A stretch of 5,530 nucleotides of DNA from an uncultured Opitutia bacterium (GCA_903882335.1 CAIRWP010000186.1:1-5530); one strand, 5' to 3'; shown: positions 1 through 5,490, numbered from the stretch's first letter. Translations and numbers: made by a program. The notes: generated from the sequence alone by a model not told the origin.

Positions 1-1
1 C

Positions 2-1234
2 TTCGTCGGCTACGACGCCCTCGCCACGCAGGCCAAGGTCGCCCAGGTCGCCAAGATCAAGGACCGCTCCGCCGTCATCCTCGACCGCTCCCCCTGCTAC
101 GCCGAGATGGGCGGCCAGGTCGGCGACTCCGCGGTCATCACCCTCGGCGGCCGCCAGTGGCGCGTCACCGACACCCAGAAGTCCGGCCAGACCTGGCTCC
201 ACTTCCTCGACGGCGAGGACGCCCCGGAAACCGGCGCGACGGTCGAGATCGCCGTCGACCGGGCCCGCCGCGACGCCATCCAGCGCCACCACACGGTGAC
301 GCACATCCTCCACTGGGCGCTCCACGAGGTCGTCTCCCAGGAAGCCTCCCAGAAGGGCTCCGCGGTCGACCCGACCAAGCTGACCTTCGACTTCAACGGC
401 CAGGCGCTCACGCCGGGCCAGCTGGCCGACATCGAGAAGTTGGTCAATGAACGCATCCTCGCCGACGAGCCGGTGTCCTGGACCGAGGTGAAGTACGCCC
501 ACGTCAAGGGCCGCCCGGACATCATGCAGTTCTTCGGGGATAAGTACGGCGACTTCGTGCGCGTCGTCCAGGTCGGCGGGACGCCCACGGGTCTCGACGG
601 CTGGTCGATGGAGCTCTGCGCCGGCACGCACGTCCGCCGCACCGGCGAGATCGGCCTCTTCCGCATCGTCGGCGAGAACGCCATCGCCGCGGGCGTCCGC
701 CGCATCGAGGCCGTCGCCGGCCTCGCCGGTTACGAGCGCGCCCGCGCCGACGCCGAGCTGCTGAAGTCGCTCGCCGCCGCGACCAACACCCCGGTGACCG
801 ACCTCCTCAAGCGCCTCGAGCAGGTCATGGAGCAGTCCGCCGCCCTCGAGAAGAAGCTCAAGGTCTACCGCGACAAGGAATCCTCGCAGCTGGCCGACAC
901 CCTCGCCGCCAAGGCCGGCGACCGCGCGGGCCTGAAGTACGTCGTCGCGCAGGTGAGCGCCGAGACGCCCAACGATCTCCGCGACCTCGGCGCCAAGGTG
1001 GCCGGCAAGGTCGGTCCTTCGGCCGTCGTGGTCCTCGCCGCCGTCTTCGGCGACAAGGTCTCGCTGGTGGCCAACTGCGGCGCCGAGGCCATCAAGGCCG
1101 GCAAGGCCGCGGGCAAGCTCGTCACCGACGCCTGCGGCAAGCTAGGCGGCAAGGGCGGCGGCAAGCCCGACGCCGCGATGGGCGGCGGCACCGATGTCTC
1201 CAAGGTCGCCGAGGCCCTCGCCTCGGTCGCCTAA
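2..1234 (+). CDS. alaS: Alanyl-tRNA synthetase, C-terminal part (5' end outside window)
   Basis: AlaRS charges tRNA-Ala with alanine in the cytoplasm and clears mischarged Ser/Gly-tRNA through an editing domain. The open frame runs in from the left edge and gives 410 residues, roughly the last 45% of a usual AlaRS of about 870-900 residues, so the aminoacylation core is outside the window. The visible part opens with FVGYDAL and then YAEMGGQVGD (about residues 32-41 of the fragment), the conserved start of the editing region. The zinc/editing motif HTVTH lies at nt 290-304 and its partner CAGTH at nt 617-631. A helical linker follows (about nt 720-900), then the DHHA1-type C-terminal domain with the glycine-rich GGKGGGKPD and MGGGTD motifs (about nt 1145-1195). 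It ends in TAA. The methionine in YAEMGGQ is a mild variant of the commoner YAESGGQ. An ATG at nt 107 inside this motif is internal and is not the start. No terminator fits in the 3-bp gap to the convergent gene. Confidence 0.97.
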   Translation, partial: FVGYDALATQAKVAQVAKIKDRSAVILDRSPCYAEMGGQVGDSAVITLGGRQWRVTDTQKSGQTWLHFLDGEDAPETGATVEIAVDRARRDAIQRHHTVTHILHWALHEVVSQEASQKGSAVDPTKLTFDFNGQALTPGQLADIEKLVNERILADEPVSWTEVKYAHVKGRPDIMQFFGDKYGDFVRVVQVGGTPTGLDGWSMELCAGTHVRRTGEIGLFRIVGENAIAAGVRRIEAVAGLAGYERARADAELLKSLAAATNTPVTDLLKRLEQVMEQSAALEKKLKVYRDKESSQLADTLAAKAGDRAGLKYVVAQVSAETPNDLRDLGAKVAGKVGPSAVVVLAAVFGDKVSLVANCGAEAIKAGKAAGKLVTDACGKLGGKGGGKPDAAMGGGTDVSKVAEALASVA

Positions 1235-1237
1235 GGA

Positions 1238-1618
1238 TCAACGCGCGGTCGCCGTCAGGTCATCCGCGGTGTCGAACCGGCCATCCGGACCGGCCGAGCG
1301 GAACTCCGCCCCACCCAGCCGGCTGAACGTCACCCGGAGCTCGCGGTTCCAGGCATCGTAGATCCGTCCGTTCTGGAAATACTCCGAGGGCACGACGGAC
1401 CGGGCGAGGCGCGGGAGCTCGCGTAGACGGACGTCTTCCGGGCGCGGCGGTCCCGACGGGACGGCGGCGAGTCGTTGCAAGACCTCCTGGGTGGCGTTGG
1501 TCCGGCTCAGCTCATCGAGCCGATCCTTGAGTATCAGGATGACCGCGACCGACAGCACGATGCCGCCCACCCCGAAGATCCAGAGCAGGAGATGTTTGCG
1601 CAGGTCGGCCCAGCCCAT
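1238..1618 (-). CDS. Small membrane-anchored protein with GspG/pseudopilin-like C-terminus
   Basis: The product has 126 residues. The N-terminus is short and basic (MGWADLRKH), followed by one strong hydrophobic segment at about residues 10-30 (LLLWIFGVGGIVLSVAVILIL) and a polar, probably helical stretch (KDRLDELSRTN), so it is probably a bitopic inner-membrane protein with an outside C-terminus. The C-terminal 40 residues, from YDAWNREL (87-94) to SAGPDGRFDTADDL (108-121), resemble the 'D-W-G ... S-x-G-x-D-G ... DD' ending of type II secretion major pseudopilins, where the acidic loop binds calcium. The usual prepilin peptidase site (G-F-T-L-x-E) is absent, and no other secretion genes are nearby. 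I chose the ATG at 1618 over an upstream ATG at 1684 because the upstream extension is Arg/Ala/Pro-rich, would run across the divergent promoter, and would separate the membrane segment from the N-terminus. The gene is divergent from the secreted-protein gene and convergent with alaS. The gene call is fairly secure and the family is tentative. Confidence 0.72.
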   Translation of the reverse strand: MGWADLRKHLLLWIFGVGGIVLSVAVILILKDRLDELSRTNATQEVLQRLAAVPSGPPRPEDVRLRELPRLARSVVPSEYFQNGRIYDAWNRELRVTFSRLGGAEFRSAGPDGRFDTADDLTATAR

Positions 1619-1624
1619 GAGCGC

Positions 1625-1652
1625 AGAGTGAAGCCGGGGCGCCGCCCCGCAA
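1625..1652 (-). promoter_or_regulatory. Putative promoter of the 1618 minus-strand gene
   Basis: Reading the minus strand, TTGCGG (1652-1647), a 16-bp spacer and CACTCT (1630-1625) are followed by 6 bases and then the ATG. The -10 element is weak but keeps the A at position 2 and T at position 6 of TATAAT. The start point would fall on or next to the A of the ATG. No Shine-Dalgarno sequence is present. The main support is that the plus-strand partner has the same spacing. Confidence 0.35.
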
Positions 1653-1670
1653 GCCCGCACACGGGCTTGC
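1649..1670. repeat. Perfect inverted repeat centred in the divergent promoter region
   Basis: Two 9-base arms, GCAAGCCCG (1649-1657) and CGGGCTTGC (1662-1670), flank the 4-base loop CACA. Read outward, each arm carries the TTG of the putative -35 element of one divergent gene. The centre, at 1659.5, is 41.5 bases from the A of both start codons (1618 and 1701). It could be a shared operator or simply a symmetric pair of -35 regions. A smaller hairpin, GGGGC/GCCCC at 1636-1648, lies beside it. Confidence 0.6.
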
Positions 1671-1694
1671 CCCTCGCCGGCCATGACCTATACC
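1667..1694 (+). promoter_or_regulatory. Putative promoter of the secreted-protein gene
   Basis: TTGCCC (1667-1672), a 16-bp spacer and TATACC (1689-1694) lie 6 bases before the ATG at 1701. This places the expected transcription start on the A of the ATG. There is no purine-rich ribosome binding site in front of the ATG. The arrangement favours the start at 1701 over the ATG at 1683, which would lie inside the promoter. Confidence 0.45.
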
Positions 1695-1700
1695 CCCGAC

Positions 1701-2435
1701 ATGCGCTCACTGTCCGTCGCCCTGCTCACCACCTTGTCCCTGCTTCGCCCCGACCTCGCCCGGGCGGGCGGCAACTCCGCCGGCCAGGAAACGTCAGGCA
1801 ACACACCGGATCGTGTGCAACGTGTGCAGGCCGAGGTCGGCGCCGATTTCCTCGGGACCACGCTGGAGCTCGCGATCAAGGGTAAGGACCGGGCCGCGGT
1901 GGACGCGCGTCTGGAGGCGATCCTGGAGACCTTGCGCAAGCGCTTCGAAGGTCAGGATGGATGGGAAGCCCGGGAACTCGACCGCACCTTCGCCGCTCCC
2001 GTCCGGAAGAACGGCGGTAAGTCCAGTTTCATCAGCCTGAGCGACGACGAGGAACCGAAGGCGGACCAACCCGTGGTGGCCACCGCGCGCTACTCGCTGC
2101 GCGGGCCCGCCGAGAATGGCCTGAAGACCGTCGAGATCCTCCGGGCCAAGGCCAACGACCTGGTCGACCCCAAGAACGAGGATGAGCGCAGCCGCGTCAG
2201 CCCAATCGCCTACGGTCTGGCCTCGGCCGAGGACCACCGCGACGAGCTGCTCGACCAGATCAAGGAGGACGTCGCCAACGCGAAGTCCCACCTGCCCGAG
2301 GGCGAGATGCGCCTCGAGATCGCGGGCCTCGCCGACCCCGTTCAGGTCCGTCACCTGGGCGGAAACCGCTTCGTCGTCTGGATGAACTACCGCCTCGGTT
2401 TCGTCAGCCCCAAGGCGGAAAAGACCACGAAATAA
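1701..2435 (+). CDS. Secreted or periplasmic protein of unknown function
   Basis: The product has 244 residues. The first 22 look like a signal peptide: a basic start (MRS), a hydrophobic core (LSVALLTTLSLL) and an Ala-Arg-Ala cleavage site before GGN. There is no lipobox cysteine, so it should be released to the periplasm or outside. The mature part is mainly charged and probably alpha/beta: a strand-like stretch, a helix (about residues 55-75, DRAAVDARLEAILETLRKRF), an acidic linker (SDDEEPKADQ), a second strand/helix unit (DHRDELLDQIKEDVANAKSHL, about 177-197), and a final strand (RFVVWMNYRLGFV). This helix-strand layout, with a late helix followed by a long strand, faintly recalls SIMPL (DUF541) proteins, but I see no diagnostic motif and leave the function open. 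An ATG six codons upstream (1683) would put a short polar extension ahead of the signal peptide. It is divergent from the pseudopilin-like gene and has its own terminator-like hairpin, so it is probably monocistronic. Confidence 0.8.
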   Translation: MRSLSVALLTTLSLLRPDLARAGGNSAGQETSGNTPDRVQRVQAEVGADFLGTTLELAIKGKDRAAVDARLEAILETLRKRFEGQDGWEARELDRTFAAPVRKNGGKSSFISLSDDEEPKADQPVVATARYSLRGPAENGLKTVEILRAKANDLVDPKNEDERSRVSPIAYGLASAEDHRDELLDQIKEDVANAKSHLPEGEMRLEIAGLADPVQVRHLGGNRFVVWMNYRLGFVSPKAEKTTK

Positions 2436-2443
2436 GAGGATCC

Positions 2444-2467
2444 GCCGGCCCGCGGGCCGGCTTGTCC
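2444..2467 (+). terminator. GC-rich hairpin, probable terminator
   Basis: A perfect 18-bp palindrome at 2444-2461 can fold as a 7-bp all-GC stem (GCCGGCC/GGCCGGC) with a CGCG loop. It starts 8 bases after the TAA of the secreted-protein gene and is followed by TTGTCC, then TTGCCCTTT. The U-tract is weak, so this resembles an intrinsic terminator without being a textbook one. It separates the gene from nadK. Confidence 0.6.
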
Positions 2468-2495
2468 TTGCCCTTTCCGCCTGCCGGGCTAGTCG
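2468..2495 (+). promoter_or_regulatory. Putative nadK promoter
   Basis: TTGCCC (2468-2473), a 16-bp spacer and TAGTCG (2490-2495) lie 6 bases before the nadK ATG. The -35 hexamer, spacer length and distance to the ATG match those in front of the gene at 1701. The -10 hexamer is poor. No Shine-Dalgarno sequence precedes the ATG. Confidence 0.35.
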
Positions 2496-2501
2496 TCATC
2501 C

Positions 2502-3314
2502 ATGGCTATCCGCCGCCTCGCGCTCGTCGTCAATCGCACCAAGTCCGGTGTCGAGGACATCGTCCGCGCGGTGCAGGAAGCCACCCGCGAAGCCGGCGTC
2601 GAACTGATCCTGGCCGACGCCTGGCCGGTCGACCGCGCCACCCTCCGCGGGGCGGACGCCTGCTGCGTGGTCGGCGGCGACGGCACCTTCCTCGGCGTCG
2701 CCGAACCCGCCGCCCTCGAGGGCGTGCCGCTCTTCGGCATCAACCGCGGCAAGCTCGGCTTCCTCGCAGCCTACCCCGAGGATGATGTCGGCGCCTCGAT
2801 CCGCTCGATCCTCGCCGGCGATTTTCGCCGTGAAAACCGTGCGCTCCTGGAAGTCCGCTTCGCCGACGGCAGCTTCACGCTCGCTCTCAATGACGTCGTC
2901 CTGAAGACGCGCGATGTCTTCCGCATGGGCCGCTTCGCCGTGCGGGCCGACGGCGCCCGTGTGAACGAGTACCGCGCCGATGGCCTGATCCTCGCCACGC
3001 CCACCGGCACCTCCGCCTACAACCTGGCCGCGGGCGGTCCGCTCGTGGACCCCGCCGCCGCCGTGATCGTCCTGACCCCGATCTGCGCCCACACCCTCTC
3101 GAACCGCTCGGTCATCTTCGACGGCGAGACCGAATTGGAGATCAGCAGCGAAGACGGCGCGCAGCTTGGCCTCTCCGTGGACGGCCGCCCAACCCTCGAG
3201 GCCCAGGGCCGCCTGCCGCTGGGTATCCGCACCGCCAAGGTCCAGCTCACGCTCCTCCGCCCCAAGACCCTCACCCACTTCGACGTGCTCCGGAGCAAGT
3301 TGAAGTGGAGCTGA
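2502..3314 (+). CDS. nadK: NAD kinase
   Basis: NAD kinase phosphorylates the 2'-hydroxyl of the adenosine ribose of NAD+ with ATP (or polyphosphate in some bacteria) to make NADP+. It is a soluble cytoplasmic enzyme, usually a homodimer or tetramer. The 270 residues fit the usual bacterial size of about 260-310. The family motifs appear in order: GGDGT at 58-62 (catalytic Asp60), GINRGKLGFL at 79-88, ND at 130-131 in the place of the usual NE, DG at 160-161 followed by TPTGTSAY at 166-173 (commonly TPTGSTAY), and ICAHTLSNRS at 194-203 (commonly ICPHTLS.RP). These substitutions are conservative and the enzyme should be active. The ATG at 2502 begins directly with the first beta strand (AIRRLALVVN), as in homologues. 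The gene is flanked by its own weak promoter and a post-stop hairpin, so it appears to be transcribed alone. Confidence 0.96.
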   Translation: MAIRRLALVVNRTKSGVEDIVRAVQEATREAGVELILADAWPVDRATLRGADACCVVGGDGTFLGVAEPAALEGVPLFGINRGKLGFLAAYPEDDVGASIRSILAGDFRRENRALLEVRFADGSFTLALNDVVLKTRDVFRMGRFAVRADGARVNEYRADGLILATPTGTSAYNLAAGGPLVDPAAAVIVLTPICAHTLSNRSVIFDGETELEISSEDGAQLGLSVDGRPTLEAQGRLPLGIRTAKVQLTLLRPKTLTHFDVLRSKLKWS

Positions 3315-3331
3315 GCGAAGCGAGGCTTCGC
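3315..3331 (+). terminator. Hairpin directly after the nadK stop codon
   Basis: GCGAAGC (3315-3321) and GCTTCGC (3325-3331) form a perfect 7-bp stem with a GAG loop, starting on the base after the TGA. No T-tract follows. Instead a run of GGG tracts begins two bases later. It may act as a terminator or as a 3'-end stabilising structure. Confidence 0.4.
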
Positions 3332-3332
3332 A

Positions 3333-3369
3333 GGGCCAGGGCATGGGCCAGGGCTCGGGCTCGGAAGGG
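3333..3369 (+). repeat. Degenerate GGGCNN hexamer array, plus-strand orientation
   Basis: Five in-phase hexamers (GGGCCA, GGGCAT, GGGCCA, GGGCTC, GGGCTC) cover 3333-3362, followed by an imperfect unit ending in GGG at 3367-3369. The six GGG tracts, the first five in 6-base phase with short loops, meet the usual sequence pattern for a G-quadruplex on the plus strand and in the RNA. The array lies between the nadK stop hairpin and the facing array at 3491-3524. Confidence 0.75.
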
Positions 3370-3490
3370 ACAACTCCATCGGATAACGCGCCCATAAGTC
3401 GACGGGACAGTTGAACCCTGCCGCCGCGTATGGCCTTACAAGACGGCTGCCCCTTTTCCGGCCCTACCTCAGGTGTATCTGGCTGTGACC
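3370..3490. other. Non-coding segment between two facing hexamer arrays
   Basis: I see no gene in these 121 bases. An ATG at 3430 opens a frame of 128 codons that runs into the ABC-F gene in another frame, and its translation is low-complexity Arg/Pro-rich, so it is not coding. The segment has a T-run within CCCCTTTTCC around 3450-3459 and short complementary words (CAACT at 3371, AGTTG at 3409), but no strong hairpin. With its flanking arrays it could be one copy of a dispersed intergenic repeat. Confidence 0.4.
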
Positions 3491-3524
3491 TTGCCCTAGC
3501 CCTAACCCCGGCCCAAGCCCTACC
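3491..3524 (-). repeat. Degenerate GGGCNN hexamer array, minus-strand orientation
   Basis: On the plus strand five in-phase units read TTGCCC, TAGCCC, TAACCC, CGGCCC and AAGCCC (3491-3520), then TACC. On the minus strand these are GGGCTT, GGGCCG, GGGTTA, GGGCTA and GGGCAA. The orientation is opposite to the array at 3333-3369, so the two could pair through GGGC/GCCC blocks across a loop of about 120 bases. It lies about 57 bases before the ABC-F start. Confidence 0.75.
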
Positions 3525-3542
3525 TCCACACCCCCAATCCCC

Positions 3543-3571
3543 TTGTCTTTCCCCCTTCACCGCACTTTATC
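3543..3571 (+). promoter_or_regulatory. Putative promoter of the ABC-F gene
   Basis: TTGTCT (3543-3548), a 17-bp spacer and TTTATC (3566-3571) end 9 bases before the ATG at 3581. The expected start point would give a leader of about 0-4 bases. The sequence before the ATG is pyrimidine-rich (CCCCTTTTCG) with no Shine-Dalgarno sequence. Confidence 0.4.
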
Positions 3572-3580
3572 CCCTTTTCG

Positions 3581-5443
3581 ATGCTGACGATTGCCAATCT
3601 TTCCAAGTCCTACGGGCCCCGCACCTTATTCGCGGAGGTCTCGCTGAATATTGCGCGGACGGACCGGCTCGGACTCGTCGGCGCCAACGGCGCGGGCAAG
3701 TCCACCCTCTTCAACATCATCCTCGGCAAAGACCAGCCGGACGAAGGCCTGATCGAGTGGGAACGCGGCGCGAACTTCGGCTTCCTTCCGCAGGAGAGCG
3801 CCCCGGTCGGCGATGAGACAATCCTTCAGATCGCGACCAGCGGCGGCAAACTGGAACCGGAGAACGACGATGATTGGGACATCGACTACACCCTCGAGCC
3901 GCGCGCGAAGAAGATCCTCGCCGGCCTCGGTTTCCGCGAGACCGACCACGAGAAGCTCGCCAAGACCTTCTCCGGCGGCTGGGTCATGCGCGCCCACCTC
4001 GCCCGCCTCCTCGTCAGCGAGCCGACCCTCCTCCTGCTCGACGAACCGACCAACCACCTCGATCTCGAGGCCTTGCTCTGGTTCCAGGACTACCTGACCC
4101 GCTACCCCGGCGGCCTCGTCGTCATCTCGCACGACCGCGCCTTCCTCAACGCTCTCTGCACGGGCATGATCGAGCTCCGCGGCCAGCGCCTGCACGAGTA
4201 CACCGGCAACTACGATGATTTCCTCGTCGAGCGCGTGGCCCGCAAGGAGCGCCAGCAGGCGATGTTCAAGAACCAGCAGCGCGAGATCGCGCACCTCCAG
4301 ACGTTCGTCGACCGCTTCGGCGCCAAGGCGTCGATGGCCTCGCGCGCCAAGTCCAAGGAGAAGCAGATCGCCCGCCTCGAGGAGGTCGCGATCGACGAAC
4401 CCGAGGACGACCTGAAGAAGATCCAGTTCCGCTTCCCGCAGCCCCCGCGCTCCGGCCTGAAGGTCATGAAGCTCGAGCACGTGCGGCAGTCCTACGGCGA
4501 CCATGTCGTCTACCAGGACCTCAACTTCGAGTGCGAACGCGGCCAGCGCACCGTGCTCGTCGGCCCCAACGGCGCCGGCAAGTCCACGCTCCTCAAGATC
4601 CTCGCCGGCGTCATCCCGATCAACGGGGGCCTGCGCGAGGAAGGCGGCAACGTCATCACGGGCTACTTCGCCCAGAACCGCGTCGACAACCTCAACCCCA
4701 AGCTGACCGTCCTCGAGAACGTGATGGAGCTGCGCACCAACGAGAACCAGCTCACCGAGCAGCAGGCCCGCGGCATGCTCGGCACCTTCCTCTTCCGCAA
4801 GGACGATGTCCACAAGAAGGTCTCCGTGCTCTCCGGCGGCGAGAAATCCCGCCTCGCGCTCGTCAAGCTGCTGATCAACCCGCCGAACTTCCTGCTCATG
4901 GACGAGCCGACGACGCACCTCGACATCATGTCGATCGACGCGCTCATCGCCGCCCTGCAGACCTACGAAGGCACGCTCTTCTTCGTGAGCCACGACGTGC
5001 ACTTCATCCGGCAGATCGCCAAGACCGTGCTGCACGTCCACTCCGGCCGCCTGACGCCGTACGCGGGCGACTACGCCTACTACCTCGAGAAGTCCAAGGC
5101 CGGCAACGAACGCGCCGCCCTCACCGCCGGCTTCACCGATGGCCGCCCCAAGCAGGCGGAGGCCCCGAAGGCCGAGAAGGCGCCGGCCGCCGCCCCGACC
5201 AAGCTCTCCGGCTCCGACCTCCGCAAACTCGAGAAGGAAGTCAGCCGCCTGGAGCAACTCGTCGCGGACCTCGAGGCCAAGCAGGCCCAGCTCACCACCG
5301 AGCTCGCCGACCCGGCGACTTACGCGCAGGGCGCCAAGGTCCAGCAGCTCAACGCCGACCTCAAGGCCACGACCGAGGCCCTCCATGCGGCTTCGGCCGA
5401 CTGGGAGAAGGCCGCGCAGAAGCTGAGCGAAGAGAAGAAGTAG
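3581..5443 (+). CDS. ABC-F family ATPase, ribosome-associated (YheS/Uup-like layout)
   Basis: ABC-F proteins are soluble tandem ATPases without membrane domains. They bind the ribosomal E site and adjust translation or rescue stalled ribosomes, and some protect against antibiotics. In these 620 residues the first ATPase domain has Walker A GANGAGKST (34-42), Q-loop Gln71, signature FSGGW (130-134), Walker B LLLLDEP with Asp154 and catalytic Glu155, and switch His184. The ABC-F linker follows from YTGNYDDFL (207-215) through a basic helical hairpin to about 280, including AKASMASRAKSKEKQ. The second domain has GPNGAGKST (328-336), Gln365, LSGGE (417-421), MDEP with Glu442, and His471. An Ala/Pro/Lys linker (about 515-540) leads to a C-terminal coiled coil (541-620), as in Uup and YheS. 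FSGGW followed by MR is YheS-like. The second domain has PTTHLD where PTNHLD is usual. All catalytic residues are present. Housekeeping translation is likelier than resistance, but sequence alone cannot settle the subfamily. The ATG is followed at once by the first beta strand (LTIANLSKSYG). Confidence 0.95.
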   Translation: MLTIANLSKSYGPRTLFAEVSLNIARTDRLGLVGANGAGKSTLFNIILGKDQPDEGLIEWERGANFGFLPQESAPVGDETILQIATSGGKLEPENDDDWDIDYTLEPRAKKILAGLGFRETDHEKLAKTFSGGWVMRAHLARLLVSEPTLLLLDEPTNHLDLEALLWFQDYLTRYPGGLVVISHDRAFLNALCTGMIELRGQRLHEYTGNYDDFLVERVARKERQQAMFKNQQREIAHLQTFVDRFGAKASMASRAKSKEKQIARLEEVAIDEPEDDLKKIQFRFPQPPRSGLKVMKLEHVRQSYGDHVVYQDLNFECERGQRTVLVGPNGAGKSTLLKILAGVIPINGGLREEGGNVITGYFAQNRVDNLNPKLTVLENVMELRTNENQLTEQQARGMLGTFLFRKDDVHKKVSVLSGGEKSRLALVKLLINPPNFLLMDEPTTHLDIMSIDALIAALQTYEGTLFFVSHDVHFIRQIAKTVLHVHSGRLTPYAGDYAYYLEKSKAGNERAALTAGFTDGRPKQAEAPKAEKAPAAAPTKLSGSDLRKLEKEVSRLEQLVADLEAKQAQLTTELADPATYAQGAKVQQLNADLKATTEALHAASADWEKAAQKLSEEKK

Positions 5444-5450
5444 TTGTTAA

Positions 5451-5490
5451 GGGCTTGGGCTTGGGCTTGGGCTTGGGCTTGGGCTTGGGA
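5451..5490 (+). repeat. (GGGCTT)6 tandem array after the ABC-F stop
   Basis: Six perfect GGGCTT units occupy 5451-5486, followed by GGGA. The array starts 7 bases after the TAG of the ABC-F gene. It contains seven GGG tracts with 3-base loops, a strong G-quadruplex pattern on the plus strand and in the mRNA. It is the uniform version of the degenerate hexamers at 3333-3369 and 3491-3524. The remaining bases, 5491-5530, hold no gene, only a weak GGG..CCC pairing around 5487-5508. Confidence 0.9.

Noticed and set aside
97..705. Minus-strand open frame (202 codons) opposite alaS
   Set aside because: It is Ser/Trp/Arg-rich shadow translation with no domain, opposite the conserved AlaRS editing region.
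1683..1700. Upstream ATG as the start of the secreted protein
   Set aside because: It would overlap the likely -10 element and add a polar MTYTPD extension before a well-formed signal peptide. The ATG at 1701 also fits the symmetric promoter spacing.
1794..2354. Minus-strand open frame (186 codons) opposite the secreted-protein gene
   Set aside because: The plus strand has a signal peptide, promoter and terminator. This frame has none and is compositionally a mirror of it.
2496..3560. Minus-strand open frame (354 codons) across nadK and the following gap
   Set aside because: It is antisense to a clear NAD kinase, is low in complexity (Arg/Gly/Ala/Glu), and runs through the hexamer array as Pro-rich repeats.
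3315..3580. CRISPR array or small RNA gene in the intergenic gap
   Set aside because: The repeats are 6-base units without spacers of regular length, and no cloverleaf or other recognisable RNA gene is seen.
3430..3816. Plus-strand open frame starting in the nadK/ABC-F gap
   Set aside because: It runs out of phase into the ABC-F coding sequence and its translation is Arg/Pro-rich noise.
3626..5386. Long minus-strand open frame (586 codons) opposite the ABC-F gene
   Set aside because: Its translation is a repetitive Glu/Leu/Gly/Val-rich sequence produced by GC-rich codons read backwards. The plus-strand frame carries every ABC-F motif.
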